64,000 nucleotides of DNA, taken from NCBI GenBank assembly GCA_946481275.1, contig CAMLMV010000026.1, positions 32,573-96,572 on the forward strand, read 5' to 3'. A program made the translations under genes and the position numbers. Within the stretch, counting starts at the first letter, position 1; each line of letters opens with the position of its first letter. This DNA is from an uncultured Massilia sp. (GTDB lineage: Bacteria > Pseudomonadota > Gammaproteobacteria > Burkholderiales > Burkholderiaceae). The notes under the pieces were generated by a model. That model saw nothing but the letters and a program-made list of their open reading frames with translations, searched no databases and had not been told where the DNA came from. Below, piece after piece: positions 17,082-27,530 of the stretch.

Positions 17082-17993
17082 ATGGAACATCTGGATTCCT
17101 TCATCTACAGCGCCGAGGACGGCGGCTTCTCCGCCGCCGCGCGCCGCCTGGGCCTCACGCCGGCCGGCGTCAGCAAGAACGTGGCAAGGCTCGAGGCGAA
17201 CCTGGGCGTGCGCCTGTTCCGGCGCAGTACGCGCAAGCTGAGTCTCACGGAAGAGGGCGAGCAACTGCTGCGCGAAGTGGCCGAGCCGTGGCACCGCATC
17301 CAGGACGCGATGGCCATCGTGCGCCGGGGCGCCAACCACGCCGCCGGGCCGCTGAAGGTGGCCATGGCGCCGGCCGTCGGACGCATGCATTTCGTGCCGA
17401 TGCTGGCGGAATTCCGCCGCCGCTTTCCCGAGGTCCTGCCCGACGTGCACTTCGATAACCGCCAGGTCGACCTGATCGCGGAAGGGTTCGACGTCGCGAT
17501 CGGCGGCGGCGTCGAGCTGCCGCAGGGCGTCGTCGCGCGCGAACTGGCGCGGGTGCGCATCGTGCTCGCCGCGTCGCCCGACTACCTGGCCCGGCGCGGC
17601 ACGCCCACGCACCCGGACGACCTGGCCGCGCACGACGGCATCGCGCGCCGCTCGATCCGCACGGGCCGCCTGCAGACGCTCACCCTGCGCGACGAGGCCG
17701 GCCGCGTGGCGCCTTACGATCCCCGTCCCGTGGCCGTGCTGGACGATCCGGAAGCGATGGCGCATGCCGCGGCGGCCGGTCTCGGCATCGCGCTGCTGCC
17801 CGCGCCGCACGCGGGGCCGCTGCTCGCGGACGGGCGCCTCGTGCGGATTCTCCCGGACTGGTATGCGGAGACGGGCCCGCTGTTTCTCTATTACTCGAAC
17901 CGGCGGCTGCTGCCCGCCAAGACGCGCGTGTTCGTCGATTTCGTCGTCGAGCGGTTCCGCGAGCAGGGGCTCGCGGCGCACTTCGCAGGCTGA
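17082..17993 (+). CDS. LysR-family transcriptional regulator, divergent from SDR
   Basis: 303 residues. The DNA-binding domain (GFSAAARRLGLTPAGVSKNVARLE) begins almost at the N-terminus, followed by the type-2 periplasmic effector domain. It has the CrgA/YafC-like pattern (FRRSTRKLSLTEEG) common in betaproteobacterial regulators of neighbouring dehydrogenases. It most likely regulates the SDR gene at 16223 and itself through the inverted repeat at 17017-17070. Confidence 0.93.
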   Translation: MEHLDSFIYSAEDGGFSAAARRLGLTPAGVSKNVARLEANLGVRLFRRSTRKLSLTEEGEQLLREVAEPWHRIQDAMAIVRRGANHAAGPLKVAMAPAVGRMHFVPMLAEFRRRFPEVLPDVHFDNRQVDLIAEGFDVAIGGGVELPQGVVARELARVRIVLAASPDYLARRGTPTHPDDLAAHDGIARRSIRTGRLQTLTLRDEAGRVAPYDPRPVAVLDDPEAMAHAAAAGLGIALLPAPHAGPLLADGRLVRILPDWYAETGPLFLYYSNRRLLPAKTRVFVDFVVERFREQGLAAHFAG

Positions 17994-18077
17994 ACCCGCC
18001 TGTCAGGGAACTGACATCTGGCCTTAATACAATGTACGATTGCCAATTATCAGCAACCCGACAGAAAGACCGACCGC

Positions 18078-19766
18078 ATGAGACCGTCCTGGCTGAAGAC
18101 TTCGCTTACCCTGATCACCTGTTCCGCGCTGTGGCTGCCCGCGCTTGCCCCCGCGGCGGGCGCAGACAAGCCGGCCGCAGCCGGCCAGGCCGCCGCGCAA
18201 GTAAAGCCGCCGAAGCTGGTGGTCGTGATGGTCATCGACGGCCTGCCGGCCGAGCAGGTGCAGCGCTACCGCGACCAGTTCGGCCCCGGCGGCCTGCGCC
18301 GGCTGCTGGAGCAGGGCGCGTCGTTCACGGATGCGCACCAGGCGCACGGGATCACCGTGACGGCCATTGGCCACTCGGCCGTGCTGACGGGCGCGTACCC
18401 GTACCGGCACGGCATCATCGGCAACAACTGGATCGACGCGGACGGCAAGCAGGTTTATTGCACCGAGGACACCCGTTATCACTACATCGACGAAGAAACG
18501 GACCCGCACGACGGCACGTCGCCCGCGAACCTGCGCGTGGACACGCTGGGCGACCAGCTGCGCTACGCCACCGGCAACCGCAGCAAGGTCGTGACCGTGT
18601 CCGGCAAGGACCGCGGCGCCATCCTGCTCGCGGGCAAGACGGGCACCGCGTACATGTTCATGGACAAGACCGGTGACTTTGCCAGCAGCACCTATTACAT
18701 GGACAAACACCCGGCGTGGGTCGAGCGCTTCCGCGCCGCGAAGCCGCAGGACCGCTACTATGCGAAGTCGTGGAAGCCGCTGCTGGACGACAAGGCCTAC
18801 GCGGACGATGCCCCGTACCCGGAAGCGACGACGGCCAACCCGAACCGTTTCCCGTTCACGTTCTACAGCGAGAGCGGCAAGCCGGCCGCCGACTACTATG
18901 GCCGGTTGAAGGTGAGCCCGGCCGTGGATGAACTGACCCTCGAGTTCGCCGAAGCGGCCGTCGACGGCGAGCAGCTGGGCCGCAATCCGACGGGTGCGAC
19001 GGACCTGCTCGGCGTCAGCCTGTCCGGCCACGATTACGTGAACCACGCGTACGGCCCGGAAAGCCGCATGTCGCACGACCACCTGCAGCAGATCGACCGC
19101 AAGATCGGCGAATTCTTCGCGTTCCTCGACAAGCGCGTCGGCCTGGACAACGTGCTCGTCGTGCTGACGGCCGACCATGGCTTCGCCAACACGGCCGAGT
19201 TCGCGCGCACGCAGCATGCGGACGCGCTGCGCGTGAATCCGAAGACCCTGCTCGAGAACCTGAACGCCGCGCTGGCCGAGCGCTTCGGCGGTGCAAAGCT
19301 GGTCAAGACGTCGCTGCTGCCCGACGTCCACCTGGACGACGAGGCCATCGCGCGCCGCGGCCTCGCCCGTGCCGACGTGGAAAACGCCGCCGTGGACTAC
19401 CTGCGGGCGCAGCCGGGCATCTCGGAGGTGTTCACGCGCACGCAGCTGGAGCAGGGCGTCGCCGCCAGATCGAGAGTGGGCACGCTGATGCAGCGGGCGT
19501 GGAACAGCCAGCTGTCCGGCGACCTGCTGGTCGTCACGACGCCGTACACGATCTTCGGCAGCGGTTCGTCCGGCGCGAGCCACGGTACGCCGTGGCAATA
19601 CGATACGTCGGTCCCATTATTGATCATGGGCAGGCGCTGGATCCGGCCGGGCGAACAGGCCGGCTATGCGGAAGTGGTCGACATCGCCCCGACCCTGGCG
19701 CAGATCCTGCACGTGCGCCGGCCGGCGGGCGCGGAAGGGCGCGTGCTGAAGGAGGCGCTGCGTTGA
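18078..19766 (+). CDS. Exported alkaline phosphatase/type I phosphodiesterase superfamily protein (PafA-like)
   Basis: 562 residues with a signal peptide (residues 1-30, ending at about PAAGA). The metal-ligand pattern of the superfamily is visible: the first Asp in VVVMVIDGLP, a nucleophilic Thr in ITVTAIGHS, Asp and His in SLSGHDYVNHAYGP, DHGF (LTADHGFAN), and a late His (SGASHGTPW). A threonine nucleophile and the ~550-residue length fit PafA-type periplasmic phosphomonoesterases better than classic PhoA. The product probably releases phosphate from organic esters. The next gene, ppx, starts next to or overlapping its stop, so phosphate metabolism may link the two. Confidence 0.88.
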   Translation: MRPSWLKTSLTLITCSALWLPALAPAAGADKPAAAGQAAAQVKPPKLVVVMVIDGLPAEQVQRYRDQFGPGGLRRLLEQGASFTDAHQAHGITVTAIGHSAVLTGAYPYRHGIIGNNWIDADGKQVYCTEDTRYHYIDEETDPHDGTSPANLRVDTLGDQLRYATGNRSKVVTVSGKDRGAILLAGKTGTAYMFMDKTGDFASSTYYMDKHPAWVERFRAAKPQDRYYAKSWKPLLDDKAYADDAPYPEATTANPNRFPFTFYSESGKPAADYYGRLKVSPAVDELTLEFAEAAVDGEQLGRNPTGATDLLGVSLSGHDYVNHAYGPESRMSHDHLQQIDRKIGEFFAFLDKRVGLDNVLVVLTADHGFANTAEFARTQHADALRVNPKTLLENLNAALAERFGGAKLVKTSLLPDVHLDDEAIARRGLARADVENAAVDYLRAQPGISEVFTRTQLEQGVAARSRVGTLMQRAWNSQLSGDLLVVTTPYTIFGSGSSGASHGTPWQYDTSVPLLIMGRRWIRPGEQAGYAEVVDIAPTLAQILHVRRPAGAEGRVLKEALR

Positions 19767-19852
19767 TGGCGTTCCCTGACGACGTAACGGGAGACGCGGG
19801 AGCGCCGGGGGCCGCTATACTGCCGTCAACGCCACTCAATGCGAGCCCATCC

Positions 19853-21304
19853 ATGTACGCAGCAGTCGACCTCGGCTCCAACTCCTTCCGCCTGCACATC
19901 GGCGAGCCGATCGCGGGCCAGATCCACATCGTGCGCACGGCGCGCGACCCGATCCGCCTCGCGGCCGGCCTCGGCCCGGACAACGCGCTCTCGGAGGCCG
20001 CCGTCGAGACGGCGCTGCGCACGCTGCGCGACTTCAGCGGCATCCTGCGCCAGTTCCGCCTGGACGCGGTGCGCGTCGTCGCCACCAACACGATGCGCGT
20101 GGCCAGCAATGCGGAGGCCGTGCTGCCGCGCATGGAAGAGGCGATCGGCCATCCGATCGAGATCATCTCCGGCGAGGAAGAAGGACGCCTGATCTACATG
20201 GGCGTCGCCCGTGCGCTGGGCCGGCGCACCGAGCGGCGGCTCGTGATCGACATCGGCGGCGGCTCGACGGAAGTCATCGCGGCGCACGGCGACGACATCG
20301 ATATCGTCGAATCGTTCAGCATCGGCACGCATCCGCAGAGCGCCGCGTATTTCCGGGGCGGCCACATCAGCGCGGACGCGTTCGAGACGGCCGTCAACGC
20401 CGCGCGCGCCCAGTTCGAGGATCTGGCGGACCAGTATCGCCAGCATGGCTGGGACGCCGTCTACGGCTCGTCCGGCACGATGCGCGCGATTAACGAGGTC
20501 ATTTCGCGCAACCGGATCGGCGACGGCACGATGTCGCTCGCGAGCCTGCTCGCGCTGCGCGACAAGCTCATCGAACTCGGCCACGTCGATGCGTTCGACC
20601 TGCCGGGCGTGAAACGCGAGCGCGTGATCGTGATGACGGGCGGCCTGTCGATCCTGATCGGCGTGATGCAGGAGCTGGGGGTGCCCGCCATGACAGCGAT
20701 TAACGCCGGCCTGCGCCTCGGGGTGCTGTCCGACCTGGAACTGCGGGCCAACCGCCACGACCGCCGCGACCTGGCGATCCAGGATTGCATGCGCCGCTTC
20801 GGCGTCGACACGCAACGCGCCGCGCGCACGGCGGCCATCGCGAAGACGCTGTTCGACAAGCTGGCGCCGCAGGACGAAGCCGTCGTCCACCACCTGCTGC
20901 GCGGCGCCATGCTGCACGAGGTGGGGCAGGCCGTCTCGCACACGGGCGCGCACAAGCACGCGGCCTACATCGTCGAACACGCCGACCTGCCGGGTTTTAC
21001 GGCGCGCGAGCAGCGGCTGATGAGCCTCATCGTGCTGGGCCAGAAGGGCAACCTGCGCAAGGTGAGGGAAGTGCTGGGCGTGCCCGACCTGGCCAAGGCC
21101 GTGCTCGCGTTGCGCCTCGCGGCCGTGTTCATGCATGCGCGCGTGGACGGCGACGTCGATGCCGTGCGCCTGCGCATGAAAGGTCGCATCGACATCGAGA
21201 CGCCGCGGGGCTGGCTGCGCCAGCATCCGACCGTGGCCGCCTGGTTCGAGAAAGAGGCGGCCGCGTGGGGCGACGTGGGCGTGCCGTTCAGCGTCACTAC
21301 CTGA
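19853..21304 (+). CDS. ppx: Exopolyphosphatase, Ppx/GppA family
   Basis: 483 residues from the ATG at 19853, giving the canonical N-terminus AAVDLGSNSFRLHIGE. The phosphate loops VIDIGGGSTEV and YGSSGTMRAI of the ASKHA fold follow, then a C-terminal HD-like helical domain (VVHHLLRGAMLHEVG). It removes terminal phosphates from inorganic polyphosphate. A longer product from ATG 19766 is also plausible: that codon overlaps the TGA of the preceding gene and has AAGGAGG ahead of it. The polyphosphate kinase gene lies about 14 kb away on the other strand, whereas in many relatives ppx and ppk are adjacent. Confidence 0.92.
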   Translation: MYAAVDLGSNSFRLHIGEPIAGQIHIVRTARDPIRLAAGLGPDNALSEAAVETALRTLRDFSGILRQFRLDAVRVVATNTMRVASNAEAVLPRMEEAIGHPIEIISGEEEGRLIYMGVARALGRRTERRLVIDIGGGSTEVIAAHGDDIDIVESFSIGTHPQSAAYFRGGHISADAFETAVNAARAQFEDLADQYRQHGWDAVYGSSGTMRAINEVISRNRIGDGTMSLASLLALRDKLIELGHVDAFDLPGVKRERVIVMTGGLSILIGVMQELGVPAMTAINAGLRLGVLSDLELRANRHDRRDLAIQDCMRRFGVDTQRAARTAAIAKTLFDKLAPQDEAVVHHLLRGAMLHEVGQAVSHTGAHKHAAYIVEHADLPGFTAREQRLMSLIVLGQKGNLRKVREVLGVPDLAKAVLALRLAAVFMHARVDGDVDAVRLRMKGRIDIETPRGWLRQHPTVAAWFEKEAAAWGDVGVPFSVTT

Positions 21305-21478
21305 GCCGAATCAGCCGTACAGGTTGTGCCCACGACGCACGCCATCCGGGTCGCGCCGCACGTTCGGCGCGACGCCGGCCGCGTACCGGCAGCGGTTCGT
21401 GGCCGCCTGACCACGCTTGTAATCCGCGCCGCGGGATCGATACTGGAAGTCCGATCATCGACTTTCAGGGAGCGGATC

Positions 21479-21925
21479 ATGAACGAGCAAGCCAACATCA
21501 GCCTGATCAAACAGGCCTACGACGCATACGGCCGGGGCGACATTCAAACGCTGCTTGGCCTGGCTGCGCAGGACATCGATTGGGAACTGCCCGAAGTGGA
21601 AGGCATTCCGTTCAGCGGCAAGCGCCATGGCGTGAGCGCGGTCGCCGACTTCTTCCGCATCCTGGCCGAGTGCCAGGAACCGCGCGAATTCAAGCCGGAC
21701 CGCTTCATCGCGCAGGATGACCAGGTGGTCGTGCAGGGCCACGGCACGTTCGCCGTCAAGGCCACCGGCGCCGAGTTCAGCGGCGACTGGTGCCACATCT
21801 TCCGCGTCGCGGGTGGCAAGATCGCCAGCTTCAAGGAATACGACGATACCCACCAGGCTGCGCAGGCCTACCAGCCGCGCGGCGCGGGCGCGGGCGCGGC
21901 TGCGCCGCAGCCTTCCGTGCATTGA
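21479..21925 (+). CDS. SnoaL-like (NTF2-fold) ketosteroid isomerase-related protein
   Basis: 148 residues. The alpha-plus-beta cone fold is recognisable from IKQAYDAYGRGDIQTLLGL, DIDWELP and the late strand WCHIFRVAGGKIASFKEYDDT. The family includes isomerases, hydratases and many proteins of unknown use. The ATG at 21479 is chosen for its upstream GGGAGCG; the frame is open further 5' without similarity. The last ~15 residues are Gly/Ala-rich and disordered. No functional link to its neighbours is visible. Confidence 0.85.
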   Translation: MNEQANISLIKQAYDAYGRGDIQTLLGLAAQDIDWELPEVEGIPFSGKRHGVSAVADFFRILAECQEPREFKPDRFIAQDDQVVVQGHGTFAVKATGAEFSGDWCHIFRVAGGKIASFKEYDDTHQAAQAYQPRGAGAGAAAPQPSVH

Positions 21926-21937
21926 CGCTCTGCTATC

Positions 21938-22519
21938 ATGGGGGACATGAAGACCGTCCCCCTCGCAGGCCGCCACGTGCGGCTCGAACCCTTCACCGAC
22001 GCGCTGCGCGAACCGGTCCGCGCCGCGCTCGATTGCGATCCCGACGCATGGCAGCTGTTCGCGATCAACGGGCAGGGCGCGGGCTTCGACGGCTTCTGGC
22101 AGGCCCTCAACGACCAGGTCGCGCAAGGCGACTGGATCGCCTACGCGGTCCGCAACGTGGCGACCGGCATCGTGGTCGGCACCACCAGCTTCCTGAACAT
22201 CAAGCCCACGCGACAGACCGTGGAGATCGGTGGCACCTTCATCCACCCGGACGTGCGGTCCACGCTCGTCAACGCGGAAGCGAAATACCTGATGCTGGCG
22301 CATGCATTCGCCAGCGGCATGCGCCGCGTGGAGCTGCTGACGGATGCGCGCAACGTGCGCAGCCAGGCCGCCATCGCGAAACTGGGCGCCGTGCGCGAAG
22401 GCGTGCTGCGGCGCGAGCGCGTCACATGGACCGGGCACGTGCGCGACAGCGTGCTGTTCGCCGTGACCGACCTCGACTGGCCGGAGGTACGGGCGTGCCT
22501 GGAAATGCGGCTGGGATGA
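21938..22519 (+). CDS. GNAT-family N-acetyltransferase (RimJ/RimL-like)
   Basis: 193 residues. It follows the RimJ/RimL pattern: LAGRHVRLEPF at the start, IVVGTTSFLNI, GGTFIHPDVRST and the acetyl-CoA region VELLTDARNVRSQAAIAKLGAVREG. It transfers acetyl groups to an amine, perhaps a protein N-terminus or a small molecule. Start could be 21938 or the second ATG at 21947, which has a GGGGGA just before it. It lies 12 bases after the SnoaL-like gene and is probably co-transcribed with it. Confidence 0.9.
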   Translation: MGDMKTVPLAGRHVRLEPFTDALREPVRAALDCDPDAWQLFAINGQGAGFDGFWQALNDQVAQGDWIAYAVRNVATGIVVGTTSFLNIKPTRQTVEIGGTFIHPDVRSTLVNAEAKYLMLAHAFASGMRRVELLTDARNVRSQAAIAKLGAVREGVLRRERVTWTGHVRDSVLFAVTDLDWPEVRACLEMRLG

Positions 22520-22667
22520 GCGGCACCGCTTTGTCGTTAAACGTTGTATAGTGGCAACATTTAGCAACGAATAATTAACATTAGAAATTGCCGTACGGAT
22601 ATCATCTAATCCGTACTCACGACTCCGCCTTGCCAAGCCACCCACCTTCCGGTTTTTATCCACACTC

Positions 22668-24308
22668 ATGAAACACTTCAGTATCAAGCACGTGATCACG
22701 TGCACTGTCGCCGTCCTGTGCGGCGTGACCCTGGCTGTCGGCGCGCTCGGCTATTACGCGACCCAGCGCGCCATCGGACTTCTGGAAGGCGTGTCGTTGC
22801 GCGACGCCCACCAGCAAGACCTGATCGGCAATCTCATGCTGCGCATGGAAACCAACCGCAGCCAGTTGCTGCAGGCGCTGCAGCACAATCCGGCGACGGA
22901 CTACGCCAAGATGCACGACCACCCGCTCGACGTGCACTACAAGAACATCGCCGACAATTCGCGTGCGCTGGAAAAGGTGCGCGCCGAGTTCGACGCGCTG
23001 TTGGACACGCAGGAAAAGAAGGAACTCGTGCGCAAATGGTATGAGCAGAGCAGCGGCCTGGGCGTCGAGTACGTGAACGCCGCGTCCAAGGCCATCGCGG
23101 CCGGGGACTGGGACGAGGCCGAGCGCATCCTGATCAAGCAGGTCAACCCGACGTATAAAAAGGCGCAGCCGGCCTACGACGAACTGCAGGCATTCCTCGG
23201 CAAGCGCAGCCGCGCGAACGCGGAACTGGCGCATGCCGACAGCGAGCGGCTCGTGCTGTGGATGGTCCTCGCCGTCGCGGCGGGGGCGCTGGCGGGCGTG
23301 GGGGCCGCGGTCTACCTCGTGCGCGCCATCGGCCGGCCGCTGGAGGAAGCCGTCGCCATCGCGCGGCGCGTGGCGCAAGGCGACCTGAGCGTCGCCATTC
23401 ACACCGCGTCGGGCAACGAGTTCGGCCAGCTGCTCTCCGCCCTGGACGACATGAACCGGGGCCTCGCGCGCATTGTCGGCGAAGTCCGTGCCGGCACCGA
23501 GGCGATCGCGGAGGCGTCGACCCAGATCAGCGCCGGCAACAGGGATCTGTCGTCGCGCACGGAGCAGCAGGCTGGCACGCTGGAAGAAACGGCAGCCTCC
23601 GTCGAAGAGCTGAGTTCCACCGTCCGCCAGAACGCCGAGAACGCGCAACAGGCGAACGCCCTTGCAGCGTCGGCGTCGCACGTGGCGGTCAAGGGCGGCA
23701 CCGTGGTGGCCGACGTGGTCCAGACGATGGGCGCGATCAATGCGTCGGCCCGCAAGATCGTCGACATCATCACCGTCATCGACGGCATTGCCTTCCAGAC
23801 CAACATCCTCGCGCTGAATGCCGCCGTTGAAGCGGCCCGCGCGGGCGAGCAGGGCCGCGGCTTCGCGGTCGTCGCGGGCGAGGTGCGCAACCTGGCGCAG
23901 CGCTCGGCGGCGGCGGCGAAAGAGATCAAGGAACTGATTACCGATTCCGTGGAGAAGGTCGAGAGCGGCAGCCGCCTCGTCGACCAGGCCGGCGCCACGA
24001 TGCAGGAAGTCGTGGACGGCATCCACCGCGTGGCCGACATCATGAGCGAGATCACGGCAGCGAGCCAGGAGCAGCGCACCGGCATCGAGCAGATCCATCA
24101 CGCGATCGTCCAGATGGACGAGGTGACGCAGCAGAATGCGGCCATGGTCGAGGAGGCGGCCGGCGCGTCGGGCGCGCTGCACGAGCGCGCGGAAAGTCTC
24201 TCGGACCTCGTGAGCGTGTTCCGGCTGCAGCACGGGCCGGCGCAGGGTTCGCGGGCGCCGGGCGCGCGTTCGCAGCCACCGCGTGCGACGGCGCGGCTTG
24301 CGGCCTAG
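22668..24308 (+). CDS. Methyl-accepting chemotaxis protein
   Basis: 546 residues. Transmembrane helix 1 (10-30) and helix 2 (about 197-217) enclose a periplasmic four-helix-bundle ligand domain of ~165 residues. HAMP follows ([15 protein letters not shown]), then the cytoplasmic coiled coil with the conserved hairpin tip [20 protein letters not shown]. The Gln/Glu pairs for methylation are visible ([16 protein letters not shown]). The tail after the bundle is Arg/Ala/Pro-rich without a clear CheR pentapeptide. It signals to CheA; the ligand is unknown, and no che genes are adjacent. The stop overlaps the convergent AraC gene by 4 bases. Confidence 0.95.
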   Translation: MKHFSIKHVITCTVAVLCGVTLAVGALGYYATQRAIGLLEGVSLRDAHQQDLIGNLMLRMETNRSQLLQALQHNPATDYAKMHDHPLDVHYKNIADNSRALEKVRAEFDALLDTQEKKELVRKWYEQSSGLGVEYVNAASKAIAAGDWDEAERILIKQVNPTYKKAQPAYDELQAFLGKRSRANAELAHADSERLVLWMVLAVAAGALAGVGAAVYLVRAIGRPLEEAVAIARRVAQGDLSVAIHTASGNEFGQLLSALDDMNRGLARIVGEVRAGTEAIAEASTQISAGNRDLSSRTEQQAGTLEETAASVEELSSTVRQNAENAQQANALAASASHVAVKGGTVVADVVQTMGAINASARKIVDIITVIDGIAFQTNILALNAAVEAARAGEQGRGFAVVAGEVRNLAQRSAAAAKEIKELITDSVEKVESGSRLVDQAGATMQEVVDGIHRVADIMSEITAASQEQRTGIEQIHHAIVQMDEVTQQNAAMVEEAAGASGALHERAESLSDLVSVFRLQHGPAQGSRAPGARSQPPRATARLAA

Positions 24309-25450
24309 CGGGCTGCGTGGCTGCGGAATGCCCCGGGCGTGCAGCCGTACTCTTCCTTGAACAGCTTGTTGAAATACGAGACGTTGGCATAACCGACCGC
24401 GAATGCGATGTCCGCGATGGGCATGCCGGCGTGGTCGGTCAGCAGCCGCGCCGCTTCCGTCAGGCGCAACTGATTCACGTAGGCCGTGAAGGTCATGCCG
24501 AGCTCCGTCTTCAGGATCTCGTTGATCTTTTCGCGGTCCGCGCCGATCCGCGCGGTCACGCTCGCCATGTCCAGTTCGGGGTCCGTGTAGCGGGTGCCGA
24601 TGTAGTGCAGGACGGCGGCCTTTTCCTTGTCCTTGAACGGCTCCAGCGTCAATTGCCGATATGCGAAGAACTGCCTGTCGGTTCTCAGTTGCGCGTCCAG
24701 GCTGGCGAAGAGCGCCCGGGAGTGTCCCCGCAAGAACCAGTCGGCGAACGCGCCCCAGCCGATCACCAAGACGACCGCCAGCGCGACGATGTAGCGCTCA
24801 TCGCGTCCGTGCAGCGTGAATTCGCTGATCTCGACGCGGGAATCCGTGTCGCGCGGGCTCTTCTGGCTGATGCCGAACATGAACCTCGCAACCCGTCCCA
24901 GGTCGTAGGATTGGCGCGACGGGTCGACCTTCGACGTCTGGAACCACCATGGCGGAATCGTGAGGCGGGTCAGGTCCAGCGACACCGGCGTTCCGCTCTC
25001 GCTGCAGGAGAAGTAGGTGTGCGGCGACGGATAGGTATGAAACATGCCCGGCGTCGAGATGGCCGGGTCGAAGGTGGACAGACCGAACAGCAGGGAATTG
25101 GCGGGCGCGCACCTGGCGACGAACGTGACGGTGGTGTACGCCGACAGATCCGCCTGCCCCTGTCCATCCTCCAGCAGCATTTCCGCCGCCACAAAGGGAT
25201 AGCTCGCGGCGGGCGTGACCCTGAAATCGAAACGCAGCGACTGCCGGCCCGATTCGAGGATGCGGATGGTCGACGTCCCGCCCAGGATGGCGTCCGTGAC
25301 GACGTTCGGCCGCCAGTGCACGCCGCCCCGTTCCGTGGGAATGAGCGACGCGGACGGATGGCTTTGGCGGATGCAGAACCAGGCGAGCAGCGCATCGGCT
25401 GCCAGGACGAGGATGAGCGCAACCAGTGCTTTTTTGTAGAACTCTTGCAT
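24305..25450 (-). CDS. Membrane-anchored AraC-family regulator, paralogue 1
   Basis: 381 residues. An N-terminal helix (about 8-25, [17 protein letters not shown]) and a second one at about 220-238 ([18 protein letters not shown]) bracket a periplasmic beta-rich domain of ~190 residues. The cytoplasmic tail ends in a complete AraC helix-turn-helix ([24 protein letters not shown]). This one-component design lets an external signal act directly on DNA-bound protein. It lies just downstream of, and co-directional with, the polysaccharide deacetylase, its possible target. The protein is clearly paralogous to the one at 29259. Confidence 0.9.
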   Translation of the reverse strand: MQEFYKKALVALILVLAADALLAWFCIRQSHPSASLIPTERGGVHWRPNVVTDAILGGTSTIRILESGRQSLRFDFRVTPAASYPFVAAEMLLEDGQGQADLSAYTTVTFVARCAPANSLLFGLSTFDPAISTPGMFHTYPSPHTYFSCSESGTPVSLDLTRLTIPPWWFQTSKVDPSRQSYDLGRVARFMFGISQKSPRDTDSRVEISEFTLHGRDERYIVALAVVLVIGWGAFADWFLRGHSRALFASLDAQLRTDRQFFAYRQLTLEPFKDKEKAAVLHYIGTRYTDPELDMASVTARIGADREKINEILKTELGMTFTAYVNQLRLTEAARLLTDHAGMPIADIAFAVGYANVSYFNKLFKEEYGCTPGAFRSHAAR

Positions 25451-25496
25451 GGCCCTCAGAAATGACTCCCCCGCGCCGGGAGAGTCATTATAGTCG

Positions 25497-26927
25497 TCAC
25501 TGCGTCCAGCTCAGCGACTGCGCGTCCAGCGAGACTTCGTAGTAGCCGCGGCGATCCCAGGCCAGGGGCTTGCCGTTCTGCGACAGCGTACCGCCGTTCA
25601 CCACGACACGCAGCATGCGGCCCGTCGGGAAGTTGGCCGGCAGTGTCCAGCGCCACGTGGTCACGCCGGCACTGGTCGCGGGCGTGGCCGCCTGCAGCAG
25701 TTGCTGGCCGCGCCAGTAGGCACCGATGTTGACGACGCTGTCGACCCACACCGTGCCGAGCGCCTTGGCATGGGCCATGTTGTCGGTGACCGCGCCGATG
25801 TTCACGCCGCCGCCCCAGTCCTGGGTGGTGGGCAGCAGCGTGTGGAACAGATAGATCATCCAGCGGCCCTGGCTCGCGGCGGCGTCGAACCTGGACGCGT
25901 CGGCCGGGAACTCGGCGAGCGGCAGGTTCTGCGCGTCGCTCCCCGTGCCGGGCGCCACCGTGCCCGGCCACACGCCGCGCGAGACGAGGAAGCGCGATGC
26001 GGCGGCCGGCTTGTAGTCCGTGTCGCCGAACGGGTAGGCGGACGTCCAGACCGCGGACTGTCCGAGCTTCGTGCGGATGTAGACGCCGGTGTCGTCGAAC
26101 TCGGCGCCGGCGCTGCCCAGGCTGGCCGGACAGGTGTTGGGGTCGTTGTCGGCCAGTTCCGCGGCCCGGCAGTGGTGCGTCGTGTGGTTGCCGATTTCCG
26201 AACCCTGGGCGACGGCATCCTTCCACGTGGCGTCGTAGTTGGGATACCAGTTGGCGACGGGGTTGACGTAATAGGTGACGCGGACGCGTTGCGCCTTCAG
26301 CTCCGGGTAGTGCTCGATCTGCGACGGTTGCGAGTCGTCGAAGGTGTACGACAGGGCGGCCTTGAAGCCGGCCCAGTCGAGCACGCGCAGCCCGGGCTGG
26401 CCCGTGGCGCCGGCGGGGCGGGCCACGTCGCTCGGGGCGAGCGGCAGCGGCAGGCCGCCAGCGCCGCCATCGTTCCACGCGAGCACCTGCACCTTCAGCG
26501 GGGCCTGGCTGGTGCGCTGGCCGTCGCTGACTTGCACGCTGAGGTCATAGTCGTTGTGGCCATCGGCGTCGGCGGGATGCGCGATGTCCGGCGCCTGCCG
26601 GAACGCGAGGGCGCCGGTCGCGGGATCGATCTTGAAGCGCGCCGCGTCGCCGCCGGCGATTGACCACGTGGCGGTGCGCCCGCCGGCGACGGTCGCCGAC
26701 GGGACAAGGAAGGTCGCGGTCAAGCCTTCGTGGATGCTCAGGGTGGCCGGCATCGTCAGCACGGGGGCGGCAGCGGCCGCGCCGCCGGCGCCCGCCTGGA
26801 CGTCGGGACCGTTGACGGCGCTGCTGCCCGCATTGCTACCTCCGCTGCAGCCTGAAAGAAGCGCCACCAGCAGGGCAGGGATGGCGGCCTGGATGTTGTA
26901 TTTCCTGTTCAAGATGGTCTCCTGCAA
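25497..26927 (-). CDS. Lipoprotein with cadherin-like and polysaccharide deacetylase (NodB) domains
   Basis: 476 residues. The lipobox LLSGC places the lipid anchor at Cys27, so it is an outer- or inner-membrane lipoprotein. Residues ~50-150 form a cadherin-type beta sandwich (FKIDPATGALAF, DYDLSVQVSDG). From ~180 a NodB-like deacetylase follows, with the metal Asp pair in TFDDSQ and the His motif in IGNHTTHH. The C-terminal ~90 residues are a further beta domain. It may de-N-acetylate an exopolysaccharide or chitin-like glycan at the cell surface. The NodB core is divergent, so loss of catalysis cannot be excluded. The membrane AraC gene follows 46 bases downstream. Confidence 0.87.
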   Translation of the reverse strand: MQETILNRKYNIQAAIPALLVALLSGCSGGSNAGSSAVNGPDVQAGAGGAAAAAPVLTMPATLSIHEGLTATFLVPSATVAGGRTATWSIAGGDAARFKIDPATGALAFRQAPDIAHPADADGHNDYDLSVQVSDGQRTSQAPLKVQVLAWNDGGAGGLPLPLAPSDVARPAGATGQPGLRVLDWAGFKAALSYTFDDSQPSQIEHYPELKAQRVRVTYYVNPVANWYPNYDATWKDAVAQGSEIGNHTTHHCRAAELADNDPNTCPASLGSAGAEFDDTGVYIRTKLGQSAVWTSAYPFGDTDYKPAAASRFLVSRGVWPGTVAPGTGSDAQNLPLAEFPADASRFDAAASQGRWMIYLFHTLLPTTQDWGGGVNIGAVTDNMAHAKALGTVWVDSVVNIGAYWRGQQLLQAATPATSAGVTTWRWTLPANFPTGRMLRVVVNGGTLSQNGKPLAWDRRGYYEVSLDAQSLSWTQ

Positions 26928-27070
26928 TCGTTATTGTGGATCCCGAATCGTAGGGATCCAGCGGATGGCGCTCTAACGCTTATTGCGGAAAATTCCATCG
27001 TGTGCAGAAATTTGCATGAATTTCGGCAGATTGTTTTAGCCCGCCTGACAAACGGTTCGGCGAGGCGACA

Positions 27071-27095
27071 CCAACTCGACCCGAAACGGACCTTG
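27071..27095. repeat. Cassette-array repeat R0 (partial)
   Basis: CGACCCGAAACGGACCTT directly abuts the stop codon of the VOC gene and matches the right end of repeats R1-R3. The copy is partial; the sequence to its left up to 26928 has no clear repeat or gene. Confidence 0.4.
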
Positions 27096-27497
27096 TCACG
27101 TTCCGCGATTGATCTTCCAAGGTACGCCAAACCTGTCGATGACAATGGCATAGCGGGGCGACCAGAACGTCCGCTGTGGCGCCAGGATCACCTGCCCATT
27201 GGTTTGCAGGGCACTGAAGTAAGCATCGACTTTGTCTTCCGAATCGACACCGAGCAACACATAGAAGCCTGCCGGCCTCTTGTAATTGTGCGCTTCGACA
27301 TCGGCGCCAGCCAGCTCGACCCCATCGATGCAGATATTTGCATGAACGACGTGGCGACCCGGACGCGTCGCTGATGCCGGGATCGGTGAATCCGCGACCT
27401 TGAGCATCGTACCGATGCACCCGCCGAGATGCGCTGCATAAAAGTTGAATGCTTCTTCGCATTCGCCATTGTAGTCAATGTGAAATGACAAGCTCAT
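27096..27497 (-). CDS. VOC-family protein (PhnB/glyoxalase-like)
   Basis: 133 residues. The paired beta-alpha-beta-beta-beta modules of the vicinal-oxygen-chelate fold are visible (NGECEEAFNFYAAHLGG, then DKVDAYFSALQTNGQVIL, FWSPRYAIVIDRFGVPW). It is closest to the PhnB-like subgroup often annotated as 3-demethylubiquinone-methyltransferase-like, whose members mostly have no proven activity. It is one of four small same-strand genes separated by a common repeat and has lower GC than its flanks. Confidence 0.87.
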   Translation of the reverse strand: MSLSFHIDYNGECEEAFNFYAAHLGGCIGTMLKVADSPIPASATRPGRHVVHANICIDGVELAGADVEAHNYKRPAGFYVLLGVDSEDKVDAYFSALQTNGQVILAPQRTFWSPRYAIVIDRFGVPWKINRGT

Positions 27498-27530
27498 CGT
27501 CTATATGCTTTCGTTTAGGGTCAGGTTGTG